From: Onchocerca volvulus
Lineage: Eukaryota > Nematoda > Chromadorea > Rhabditida > Onchocercidae
NCBI GenBank assembly: GCA_000499405.2
Contig: HG738138.1
Span: forward strand, 11,401,208-11,465,207
Direction: 5' to 3'
DNA: 64,000 nt
A program made the translations under genes and the position numbers. The notes beneath the pieces are model-generated. The model did not search any database, was not told the DNA's origin, and worked only from the letters and a program-made list of their open reading frames with translations. The stretch's first letter is position 1; each line of letters starts with the position of its first letter. Positions 54,701 through 64,000 of the stretch are shown here, piece after piece.

Positions 54701-56931
54701 GAGAATTATAATAGTTAAATATTTCTAAATTTTGTAATCAATTGACTAAATAATTAATTGACCAGCAATTAATTATTTGGGATAAAATTAATTCGCTTCC
54801 CTTTCATTTATTTTTGATAAATAAGCATTACAATCTATCATTAACATAAATTTTGATAGTTGAAAACTAAAGATTTATTCATAAATCTCACTTTCAAAGA
54901 ATGATTTATAATAATACTATAGAGATGCGAAAAATAATTCTTTGATTGGCCATACGAAAAGTGCCGCTGGAACAAAAACCGTCTACACGTCAATGAGCAA
55001 GAGAAATTATACCCAGGCGGATTTGGATGCTGCTGTACAAGACATCCGATGCGGTCGTCTCGGAACACGACGAGCCAGCGTGGTTTACGGAATACCAAGG
55101 TTAGAACAGTCTTTATAATATAGCCAAAAGAAATTTTCCGAAAAGAGTCAAAAGTAAGAAATTTAACTGCAGTATGTATCTAAATTGCAAAATACACATT
55201 TCAGTTAGCTATTTAGCCAAAGTACGATAGATTCTACAAGTTTTTTTATCTTTTCATAAATATATGAACTGTAGATCGACGTTACGCAATAAAATCTACA
55301 AGCTTGATGCAGCTGAGGATCAGCGTACAAATGGTACTGGTGGAAAAAAGAAGCGCATGAGTAGTTTTGGTGCCGCGATAACACCGGACAGAGTTCAGTC
55401 TCCACTAATTACCACGGTGCCTTATCCGGACGATGCTAATGCTCGTTCTACTGAGTGAGCAAAATTTATTCTTTGAAAAAAATCCTTTTTTTTTTTTATT
55501 TCTAATCAGTAGCTTCAAATGAGGATAAATAAAAAATCACATATTTTTCCAGCAAAATTTCAAAAAAAAATGAGCAAATTTATCGTCAGGTGCATTTTTA
55601 TTTTTGCCATTACAGGATTATTATACCTCCTACGCAGACGCTTATGACAGTTGATGGTGTACCGCCAGTGCCGAAAATCATTCAGGAGATTGGTCCCAAT
55701 AATAAGCCTCATTTTACGAATCAGGAATCGATCAATGGTACTACTAACCTTGATTTTGGTGTTTATAAATTCATAAAATATGTCAGTTACTGGCACAATT
55801 TTAAACTGTAGCAAACGATGAGACAATTGTGGAGAATAAGAAATCGCTTTGGTCACCACTTACGCATCAACAAATATCCGAACCAAGGAATGTTAATATG
55901 GAAGAAAAGAAAACTGGTAAATGTCCGGCAAATAATATTGAAAGTCAACTAGACTGGAAAAAGTCGCGTCCGAAACGAGGCCAATATAGGTATATCGTTC
56001 GCTTTAATTTTAATCGAAGGATTTTTGTCTCGATTGTTTCAAAGTATTCTCTCTGTTCCTTTGTGCAAAGTTACTTAAATTTTTGAACATTGCAGAAAGT
56101 ATAAGAAGGATGCATTGGATGAAGCGGTCCGATCGGTGCGTCGTGGTGAAATGTCGGTACATCGTGCCGGTAGCTTTTATGGGGTACCCCATTCAACGTT
56201 AGAATATAAAGTAAAGGAAAGGAATTTGACCCGTACAAAGTGTAAAAGAGGAACAGCGGAACATATGATTGACACATCTTCCGGTAATCACCCTATGGGT
56301 TTTTTTGCTTTTCTTCTATTTGCTATAATTTTTGACTTTATGACTGAACTTTTAAGAATTAGATTTTCATGGTAATGTTCAAATATCACTAATGTAAGCA
56401 GGAGGATTAGAAGAAAAGAATAACATTTAAAACTTGTAACAAAAGTAAAAACAATTCAGAGCATTTTTTTTTTTAAAATAATTGTAGCAATTTCGTATTG
56501 CCGTTGCGCTTATATTTATTTCGAAACGGACTAAATATGAGTGCAACAAATTTAGTTTTAAATTGACTATAATCAGTGGAAGAAGAAGGTGAATGGTACT
56601 TGATACTGACGTTATTATTCACATCTTCGTAAAATCCGTATCTTTTCGAATTATATTAACCTTATATCGAACATGTCACCTTTAATTAATTGCATAGTAA
56701 ACTAATTTTGAATTAGCGCTGTCTTCTGAATTTTTCATTTCATATTTGGATGACTAATACTTTATAAAAGGTCGTTCTGTCAATTCGAATAACGCGGAAA
56801 GTTCACTGGCGACAGATTCACTTCAGCAACCGACATTGGCAAGCGCAACGATGAATGATGTGAATGCGGCTGCATCAGCTTTGGGAACTGTTGGTGTATT
56901 GCCTCCCGCTGCATCTGCAGTCCCTTCGTAG
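51305..56931 (+). CDS. mbr-1: MBR-1/E93/LCOR-type psq-domain transcription factor
   Basis: Twelve exons: 51305-51452, 51503-51606, 52093-52327, 53047-53139, 53547-53744, 54309-54549, 54923-55099, 55275-55454, 55616-55737, 55812-55989, 56096-56283, 56771-56931. They sum to 2025 nt, an open 674-residue frame ending in TAG. An N-terminal CPFCDG...DDC cluster may bind zinc. The CtBP-type motif PLDLS lies near residue 295. Two pipsqueak helix-turn-helix domains follow: about 366-410 (KRNYTQADLDAAVQDI, VVYGIPRSTLRNKIYKL) and about 550-600 (YKKDALDEAVRSVRRG, FYGVPHSTLEYKVKE). This pairing is characteristic of the Mblk-1/E93/LCOR family, nuclear regulators that in C. elegans (mbr-1) act in neurite pruning. 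The C terminus is Ser/Ala-rich. ATG 51305 follows an in-frame stop. It lies alone, with no close neighbour on its strand. Confidence 0.92.
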
Positions 56932-57114
56932 AATTTCAGTTTCGATTTTTATCAAATCTTTAATTTTAAGCTTTAAATATCAAACTGATTGTGGGCGTTT
57001 TCTGAAACAAACCATTGTGATATCTTTGATGTGATAGTAATGTGTACGTCCGACACATTTTTCATCCGTTTAGTGATTTATCACTTTCATGTTTCATTGT
57101 CTTGTTCGGTAACA

Positions 57115-57120
57115 AATAAA
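57115..57120 (+). promoter_or_regulatory. AATAAA poly(A) signal of the MBR-1-like gene
   Basis: Canonical hexamer about 180 bases after the stop, at a plausible distance for a nematode 3' UTR. Confidence 0.6.
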
Positions 57121-57486
57121 ACAATATGAAGGTATTTTGCAATATTTTGTTTCTCATACCGTAGCTCATTTTTTACTGTGATATTTCCAAAATAGAAGAT
57201 TTAAGATCTGTGCTTTTATTATTTCTTCCCGCATTTGCATCCAGGATTAATACAGTTTCTTCTCAATGGAAGCGTTTTACTGCAACAATCATATTCTTCC
57301 AGCAAAAATATTGTACAGACTAAAGAATCTTTTTTAAATTACTGTTGTATCTAGCCATTCCTCAAAAACGAATGCAATTAATCATGCAAATAATAATTAC
57401 ATCGTACAGCATTAATAATTTCAAATTCTCTTTATTTATTTATAATTTCAAATTGTTTGCGTAACCATTTTTAGAAGTTACCTAAC

Positions 57487-58090
57487 CTACTGTTGTATAA
57501 CATAGAAGGGGCAGGGCAAGCTTGTGCTGCATGCTGCAGATATGGTAAGGCAAACCGCAAGGAATACTGTTGAAAGTGCAGATAAAGAAGAATGGAGAAA
57601 GTAAAAGCAGATAATTTCAATTAAGACTGCAAGTGCACCCATCAGCAATCCCTAAAGCATGGAACCAATATAATTATTGACTTTTGCTACCTCAACATGC
57701 ATCTGTTGATTGAGGATTATTGACGGTAGCAGACTTTCCTCTTTTTGAATTCCTTTCAGTAACTTTTCCTTTGAGCTCATCACCAAGGTCATTCATTTCG
57801 TGCCTTCAGTAGACTCAGATTCTTTGCTACTAACATTACTAGCAGTACTTGTTGTATAAAATAAAGAGAAAAGTTATTATGCGGTGCCCGATAACTCTGT
57901 GATCATATGGAAGGATATGCTGGAGAAAGTTAGACCAGATACTTGTCCAAAGCTATGGGTCTTAGCATAAAAACAGACCAGGCTCTTATAGTAATTAGCA
58001 TGGACTCCGCCTCAATGTTTCTCACATTGTTTATGGTGATTGCCGTACAGAAAAAGCTCAAGGTTTTGTGGTAAAACAGTTTAAGGACTA
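57487..58090. other. GC-richer tract with broken open frames, possible decayed gene or transferred DNA
   Basis: It is GC-richer than its flanks. On the - strand 57642-57487 is open with a hydrophobic composition (MGALAVLIEIICFYFLHSSL...). About 57.84-57.68 kb reads a charged Ser/Lys-rich stretch that continues only after a frame change (SNVSSKESESTEGT, then DLGDELKGKVTERNSK). About 58.08-57.94 kb is open (NVRNIEAESMLITIRAW). On the + strand 57511-57600 is also open (KLVLHAADMVRQTARNT). No family was recognised, and frames are interrupted everywhere. Confidence 0.3.
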
Positions 58091-58754
58091 GCTTTTTGCT
58101 TATTTAATTGTGTCTTCTTATTAGTAAGAAAGAATATGAACACTAAGAATATATAATTAATCAGCGGTGACAATTTTCTTCAAAATTTTTTGTTTTTATT
58201 CAATTAGATAAAAGATGAATTAGTTTATGACATCGTGGTTGATTTCAACATTGTTAAGTCTTTAATGGAATATGTTGCCAATTGGAACACGAATTGCTGT
58301 CAAATAGCATTTTCAAATAATCATCTTGATTTTCTTTTTTTTCCATTCACTATAGAATTTCTAACTGTTTCTCTTTTTTATTGAAATTTTTAAAATTGTT
58401 CTATATACTGGAATTAGGTTCTCGTAGTTTTATAAAGATCATTTTATCGATATTTTTAGTCAATTTTTACTGCTCAGAAAGAGTCGAAAGAACTATATTA
58501 AAAAAGGATAGATAGATACAGCTAAACTTGTTCCAATGAAATATTCATTGAGGACTATTGCTATCAAGCGAGAGCAATATCCGAATGTACAAATGAACGG
58601 GCATGAAGTAATTTGTAGATATGAAAATGTTCATTTATTTGGAAGTCAAACTGAGCTTTATATAATTGAAATAAAGTCATCAAAATCTCTAACAGAGTTG
58701 ATCTTTTTGAAAGATTTTGGTTTTGACACATGAAATCTATATCATATAACAGAA

Positions 58755-58806
58755 ATTTATTAATTATATGATTCAAGCTATTGCTTGAATCATATAATTA
58801 ATAAAT
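58755..58806. repeat. Perfect 24-bp inverted repeat with 4-nt loop
   Basis: 58755-58778 pairs perfectly with 58783-58806 around the loop TATT (the arm ends ATATGATTCAAGC). Its right arm motif AATCATATAATTAAT recurs at 58818-58832, running right up to the purM-like fragment. It could extrude a cruciform or, if transcribed, fold into a very stable hairpin. Confidence 0.92.
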
Positions 58807-58831
58807 CATATAATTGAATCATATAATTAAT

Positions 58832-59056
58832 AATCCGTGGGATATTATCTACCAAGCTGCCACCTGTAATGTGTGCAATACCTTTTACTTGCGGTGTAAT
58901 AGGTAACAAAGAGTCAACGTATATTTTTGTTGGCTTAAGTAACACTTCTCCCCAAAATTGGCTATTCCATGGAGACAAATCATTATAGCTTATACCTAAA
59001 TCTCTAAAAACACAACGTACTAAAGAGAATCCATTTGAGTGAATTCCACTTGACTT
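58832..59056 (-). pseudogene. purM: purM (AIR synthase) internal fragment, bacterial-type, truncated at both ends
   Basis: A 75-codon uninterrupted - strand frame matches the middle of phosphoribosylformylglycinamidine cyclo-ligase: SSGIHSNGFSLVR, FWGEVLLKPTKIYV, VKGIAHITGGSLVDNIPRI. The full enzyme (about 330-350 residues) makes 5-aminoimidazole ribotide in de novo purine synthesis. Only about a fifth is here. The N-terminal and C-terminal thirds are absent within several kb on either side, so it cannot be a working enzyme. The frame runs a little past the homology into the AT-rich inverted repeat. Upstream, a T-run followed by CCAG (59062-59075) happens to look like a splice acceptor, but in a different frame. 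An ancestral host GART exon cannot be excluded. A Wolbachia-derived insertion is the favoured inference. Confidence 0.8.
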
Positions 59057-59149
59057 GGGAGATCTGGAAAAAAAAAATCATTAGACCAACTTCGTGCGTC
59101 CTGTCTTTTCTAATATTTCAGTTTGCATCAAAACTAAAATTTTAAAGAA

Positions 59150-59332
59150 TCATTTGTTTACCGGAATAAAGCGATACTGCTTTTCTCTCTCCACGAGATC
59201 AAATCTGCGGCGCTTAACTCATTTTTCATTTATCACTACTTTACGCGACGTCGGGATTAATCGAGGACATGGATTTTGTTCGCCGTGAATGTAAATGGTA
59301 GTAGGAGATTGTGGCCACAACTGCGCAGAAGC
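59150..59332 (-). pseudogene. Exon-like - strand segment with an in-frame stop, unidentified
   Basis: After the acceptor ATTCTAG (59333-59339) the frame reads ASAQLWPQSPTTIYIHGEQN then PCPRLIPTSRK. A TGA follows shortly, and the same frame resumes as KRRRFDLVEREKQYRFIP before a GTAAAC donor-like site near 59162. A GTAAAG donor after PTSR could remove the stop by splicing. Composition and GC are clearly more gene-like than the flanks. No family recognised. Confidence 0.35.
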
Positions 59333-59371
59333 CTAGAATGGGTGCAATTAATTAATTTGCTGATTTTCGAG

Positions 59372-59617
59372 CTAAGACAATTCCGACACAAGCAACATTT
59401 TGAGAAAAGCAATTAAGAATCGTGAAGTACAGTGTACATCATTCTGCTTTGCATCCTGGACGCAAATATTCGCTATTCTTTCATTGTATCGAACTGCTGT
59501 TGCAGATACCGCACACTGAAAGTTCATATCATTAAAAATATTACTACATTTTATGAAAAGGGATGGATTTAGGTAGAATTCAACTTCAGAGAAATGTACA
59601 GCAGTCCATCGGTGTGG
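59372..59617 (-). CDS. Exon-like - strand open frame, unidentified
   Basis: A TTTTCAG acceptor precedes an 81-codon frame: PHRWTAVHFSE, an AT-rich middle that may be an intron (GTTGAA to CTTTCAG), then CAVSATAVRYNERIANICVQ and DAKQNDVHCTSRF, ending TAG. A GTACAC donor after KQND would join in phase to the exon-like segment starting at 59332. No similarity recognised. This may be part of the same gene as its neighbours on this strand. Confidence 0.35.
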   Translation of the reverse strand, partial: PHRWTAVHFSEVEFYLNPSLFIKCSNIFNDMNFQCAVSATAVRYNERIANICVQDAKQNDVHCTSRFLIAFLKMLLVSELS

Positions 59618-59756
59618 CTGAAAACAAATTTAGAAACTATCTGATAGAATACAGATGATTAATCTACCCGTTAAGACGAAAAAAAGCATGATTTCGAGCT
59701 GGACTTCTGTAATTAATTTAAGTTATGAAATTTAGTGCATCAAAATTAAATACTAC

Positions 59757-59823
59757 CGATGATAACGTCTTCCTCAGTGCCTGCGTTAGTGCCAACTCCT
59801 TTTGCAGTTTTCCCTGGAGACGC
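59757..59823 (-). CDS. Small exon-like - strand segment
   Basis: Bounded by ATATAG and GTAGTA on the - strand, it reads SPGKTAKGVGTNAGTEEDVI. It is GC-rich relative to its flanks and shares strand and character with neighbouring segments at 59.2-60.7 kb. Confidence 0.3.
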
Positions 59824-60053
59824 CTATATATGAGGAATAAAAAGACTGCTCTAGCACCATAGCAGACGCTACTTCAGCAGCAACCAGCACGAACCGAAAT
59901 GGTTATCTTCCTCGATCTTTAAAATACAATTTAATTAAACATGCATTAATTAAGTTTATTAAACTTGTAGCACGGGCTTCGTTAAATTAGCATTCCCATG
60001 CTAATTTAATTTTTGACGTCAATTCAACATACATTTATTAAATAAATGAAAAA

Positions 60054-60387
60054 TTACAGGACGAGTTCTCGAGGAGCTTTTTTCGAATCCCATGAAGCGC
60101 TACTCACCTCCATTGGCACCAGAAACATCTCAGAGGTTTCTTCATCATCGTTGTCCGGCAGAAGAACCTATTCTGCGTTCGATGTCCATAGCTCAGCCTC
60201 ATCATCAGTTCCAGGCAGAAGGACCTTCTCTGCTTCAAGTCGTCAATTTCGACCCCTCAGATGCCGGCTCCTTCTCCATCTGTTCGTCCACCTCTTCCTG
60301 TCCTTCCTCCACTTCTTGGGCATTTCGCCTTTCAATCTCCTCCAGTCACTTCTCCGCCTCTTTCAAGTGAGCGCAGAATCCTTCCAT
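60054..60387 (-). pseudogene. Acidic, internally repeated - strand segment with stops and a frame change
   Basis: After TTTTCAG the - strand reads MEGFCAHLKEAEK, a TGA, then EEIERRNAQEVEEGQEEVDE, which ends at a stop near 60237. Another frame then carries EAEKVLLPGTDDEAELW, a TAG, and VLLPDNDDEETSEMFLVPME before a GTGAGT donor-like site. The two VLLPxxDDE blocks come from a tandem duplication of about 63 bp. The + strand also has an open frame over this stretch (60046-60438), Ser/Arg-rich and then hydrophobic. I judge the acidic - strand frame more protein-like, with real doubt. No family recognised. Confidence 0.35.
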
Positions 60388-60609
60388 CTGAAAAGCAACG
60401 ATGGTTACTGTATTTTCTCTTTCAACAGAGAGCATTGAATTCAAATTGCTTTAAAAAAAAAAAATTTGGGGAAGATCTATTCTAACAGTCTTAAAAACTT
60501 TATTCTTCTTTTGATCTTTGTTCAAAAATTCAGGAAATAATGCTAAATAAAGAAATCAATTATGAAAAAATTAAAAGAAAAAATTAATGACTGCCCTGCG
60601 GCATTTTCC

Positions 60610-60714
60610 TCATATATTGCCGTATGCAAAAAGCTTGTTAGGCTTGTCTTCCAAATGTACCACAACATCAAAGATGTCCGGAAGTTCCGGATCTCCCTCG
60701 CTAGTAACAGGCAT
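60610..60714 (-). CDS. Short - strand open frame, exon-like
   Basis: ATTCCAG precedes an ATG opening a 34-residue frame (MPVTSEGDPELPDIFDVVVH, then LEDKPNKLFAYGNI) that stops with TGA. The composition is typical of a soluble acidic protein, and the segment is upstream of and on the same strand as the acidic repeated segment. The + strand is also open here, so the assignment is not secure. Confidence 0.3.
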   Translation of the reverse strand: MPVTSEGDPELPDIFDVVVHLEDKPNKLFAYGNI

Positions 60715-60799
60715 TCTGGAATGTAGATTTGATGCAACTGTGAAAGGATGTACAACAAATTTGCCAAATGTTCGCACATGCAACGACAACTATCACGTC

Positions 60800-63423
60800 T
60801 AGACAGGTCACATTCATGAATGACAAAAGTTTTAATCGATCAGATTATGTTAATTCTCCCATATTAGATGCAATGTGGATAGAATCATATTAGCCTCAAA
60901 CCTAATGACTTTCTTCCAATTCTTATTCCAATTTCTGTTTTGTTGTAGTCATGGGTTTTGTCATTTGTTACCAAATGAGGCATTCTGTAATTCTTTCTCA
61001 TCGGTATCGAGTAGATTGAATCGATTGCTAGTTCCTTGGAGAACTAAAATATTCATTAAGGATACGAGAACTGAATGACAATTTCGTTGAATCTTGCATT
61101 CCTTCTTCGACTGAAAACGAAATGACACAATACTGCGAACTGCCATTGGCTAACAGATCTAATTATAGCTACAATTCCATCTGAAATTACATCATTCATA
61201 TTGTTTTACGCTCTGTCGTATTTTAGGAAATATTGTTTTCTAGTGAAGTCTGTCACGCAATTGAAAAAATTGTCTCTGAGAGACTAAACGTCACTTTCTT
61301 TACTTTACGATATGCTGAGTAATCAAATATGAACTCAATTTCGGTCATATTAAGATTTTGATTACATATCATATCAAATTCAGTTACCACTTCGATCTTA
61401 CAATGTACCATTTTTTTTAAAGTTATACAGATCAAAGAATTTTAAGAAGCACAATAATATAATGCAACCAAAAGAAATAAAGTGTTCAGCGTTTAATTAG
61501 AAACTTTATGTAATGAATTGAGCAAAGGAAAATCCAGTTCAGTGTGAATAATCAATCTGGATATGGATTTTTGACTTCTTTTTTTTATAATTTTCTTCTC
61601 TTCTTTTATCTCCACAAAAGATTGGCATTTTATTATATTTGACTGACTTTTTGCACAAATTATGATATCATTCAACATATTATTTTCAGATAATATTTGT
61701 ATTACTGTTCTCTTATAAACATTTTCAATTTCAGAATGCAGTATTTTGAATCAGCTGAAACTTAAAATACGAAATAATTGATAATGGAAAATTCTAATAT
61801 TATCTTCAATCTGATTCACCGTGTTTTAAACCATGTTTGAAAACGAACACTTCAGAAATACAATATCATTTCAGAAATAGAATTATACTAGAGATTTTCA
61901 AAAAAAATAAATTCTTTAAATCTGGTTAAAAAGATTCTTAAGAAACACTTAACTCTATATGTATTATTCACAAGAAATGAAGCAATGAAAATTATAAATA
62001 GACTTACAGAAAAGGTAATTACATTCAAAATTACAGGATCCTATACCGGTGTGCCATTGGTAATAAGTTTTATTCATACCTATTTTATATCTCTGACTCT
62101 ATTAAGTAAAATTGAATCGCGGACAACATTTGCAAAGAAAATTCTTCGCTTGAAAGATTTATTCTCTATTAAAATGATGATTAATTTAATTTCAATTTTT
62201 AATCAATATTTTTGCATTACTTCAATCTCCAATTTCAACTGAACCAAGTTCGAATCTTATTCGATCTTCGACCTTCAGCTATTGTTTGAGGGTGAAGGAA
62301 GAATTTTTTATAACTTACTTGCTTATTGTTTTATTCATCTTCGGCACTTCAACAAAGCATTGTGATGAAGTATTTTCTCATAACACTTGACAAATTGGTT
62401 ATCGGACTTAAAGAATCATAATGTACGCGATCGGATATCAAGCATTGCTTGCATACTACTATTCGAATGTTGATGTATGAATAAAACTAATGTGGTAGTA
62501 CAACTAATTCTAGACTGTTTTCTTATGATTCATGATACTGTCCTTTCTTTTTATCGTTCATTTAGTGAATAAGCACTACCGTAGAAGTAGAGTTGATTCA
62601 CTGATATATTATGTTATATAATATTTCGAAAACAAAATATGCATTTCATCGATCAGCAAAAAAATCTTTCAAGTAGTTTTTCCCATCTTTTTTTTTCTTG
62701 CCCATAACAAATTCGAATTCGCTTAGAGGAATGCCCAATTTCTTACGTACTTATTTATTATTTTCAAAGTTGAACTTGACAAATTTTTCGGTAAATTTAA
62801 AGGCAAGAAGAAAATATAATTGAATAATCTCCAATGTTGAAAGATCCTTATCATTCCCTTTGTGACATCATTCCATTTTTACAACACTGAGCAGAAGAAA
62901 CGAAATCATTTTGACACTTTCTATTGTTCAAATTTCATGATAGCAATGATAATATTTATCTATTCGTGTGTGATTTTAGTTAATATCCGGATATAATACT
63001 GAACAACACTGGTAGCGTCATATTGCATATGGAAATGCCATAGGGACCAATAATTGAAAGAAGATAGATAAATTAAAATTCATGATTTTCATTCATCAAG
63101 AGTTTCTCATTCATAAAGTGTTTTGAGGCATATATATATTTCTCATTGTTATCCTCATTTTATGATATAGTCTAGTCATATAAGACAAAATAATTCCAAA
63201 TTATTGGTCCTTAGGAAGAAATGTGCATAAATAATAAAAACAATCATTCATAACTACTTTTTGTTATCAACTTTTTCAAAGTTTCATAAGAAATTTTTCA
63301 ACAAGATTCTTTAATTTGGTCTTCCTCTACTATTGATAAATTAGGTACTAAATTTTCATTTTTAAAAATAAATACAGGTTTTAAAAATATAATATTTCAT
63401 GCTTAGACATTTATAAATATTTG
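60800..63423. other. AT-rich interval without recognised genes
   Basis: Several short frames exist (61985-62242 +, 61961-61253 -) but they have AT-driven composition and no consistent splice context. Near 61113-60961 on the - strand a TTTTCAG acceptor precedes open frames in more than one phase, none recognised. Confidence 0.5.
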
Positions 63424-63640
63424 TCATCGGCAACAATCTTTATTGATTTCTCTTGCTTTCTTATCAAAATAATCCCCTGGCTCTTCTGATATAGGAACTT
63501 TTAAGCAATTGTATTTATTTATTTGTACACAGGAGGTAGTTGTACAACTATTAATATAAAAGATCGGATATTGTCCGGACCATTTTTTGAAAATATCGAT
63601 ATATTTAGATGAAACGGTAATGTGTGTTTGCCTGTTTTTT
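63424..63640 (-). CDS. Unidentified cysteine-containing open frame, possible terminal exon
   Basis: The - strand frame reads VSSKYIDIFKKWSGQYPIFY, has five to six cysteines downstream (SCTTTSC, NKYNC, KDCCR) and an SEEPGDYFDKKAREINK stretch, and ends TGA at 63424. It is hydrophilic and more balanced than shadow frames nearby. The only upstream AG follows a poly-A run, which is a poor acceptor, so the start is unknown. It may belong to the exon-like series at 59-61 kb. No family recognised. Confidence 0.3.
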
Positions 63641-64000
63641 TTTTTTCTTTGGCAGCGATCCAAACCACGGATGTTCAATGCCACTACAGTTCAGTTCAAA
63701 TGCTATTCCTTATTTGTTGCGAAGTTTCCAAATTTAAGGACTTCCTTCCAATTTTAGCAGTAGACTTGTTGAATTTACGAAATTTAATGGAAAATTTCAT
63801 TCGGGAAAGCGTAAAATAAGATGTCAAGAAAGAGAAAGAGACATGAAACATTGTTAATATGATGATGTGAAGTATCTATTCCTGTCCGGTGGGAAATACC
63901 GGAACTATCAGGAATTTAACGACTCATTTTATTTCATCATTATTCATTTCGATTAACTGTTAAAGAAGACTGTTACTGTGGCAAGTATTCTGTAAAACTC

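Noticed and set aside
59041..59080. T-run plus CCAG before the purM fragment as a genuine splice acceptor making it a host exon
   Set aside because: The acceptor would open a different frame that stops within about 20 codons, while purM homology runs in another frame, so the resemblance is likely accidental.
60046..60438. 130-codon + strand open frame rich in Ser/Arg and Leu
   Set aside because: It covers a stretch where the - strand gives acidic, repeat-containing, more protein-like frames with splice signals. The + frame shifts from Ser/Arg-rich to leucine-rich, as expected of an antisense shadow. Not fully excluded.
1..64000. tRNA, rRNA or CRISPR features
   Set aside because: No convincing B-box/T-loop pairs, rRNA motifs or spaced direct repeats were seen by eye. 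A tRNAscan or Infernal run would be decisive.

Overview
The window looks like nuclear DNA of a nematode, most likely a filarial one. It is strongly AT-rich. Its genes are split into many short exons with TTTCAG-type acceptors, and the recognisable proteins are animal developmental regulators. The filarial assignment is inference. It rests on general character and on one bacterial-type purine-synthesis fragment that would fit a Wolbachia-to-host transfer.

Layout. (1) 1-6063, + strand: the 3' part of a large coiled-coil, Pro/Ser/Gln-rich gene. I could join 19 exons in phase (2655 nt, 884 codons plus stop). (2) 8800-11269, - strand: a nuclear hormone receptor ligand-binding domain (DAF-12/NHR-8/VDR-like). 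It has an in-frame stop in the last helices, and I found no DNA-binding domain. (3) 17133-17837, + strand: a two-exon dynein light chain LC8 paralogue of 90 residues. (4) 27311-32548, - strand: a Meis/Prep-class TALE homeobox gene in 11 phase-consistent exons, with an unresolved terminal exon. (5) 51305-56931, + strand: an MBR-1/E93/LCOR-type transcription factor with two psq helix-turn-helix domains and a PLDLS corepressor motif. It has 12 exons and 674 residues. (6) 56.9-60.8 kb: a messy, GC-richer tract. It holds an isolated fragment of bacterial-type purM on the - strand, a perfect 24-bp inverted repeat beside it, and a series of exon-like, partly broken - strand segments.

The rest (6.1-8.8, 11.3-17.1, 17.8-27.3, 32.5-51.3 and 60.8-64 kb) is mostly AT-rich non-coding DNA. 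It contains microsatellites, a few GC islands that may be regulatory, and one microRNA-precursor-like hairpin at 15.64-15.72 kb.

Three of the genes are transcription regulators (nuclear receptor, TALE homeobox, MBR-1). The long flanks around the homeobox and MBR-1 genes fit the usual architecture of such loci. Nothing suggests the genes form one pathway or an operon. All exon joins were made by eye from splice signals and reading-frame continuity.
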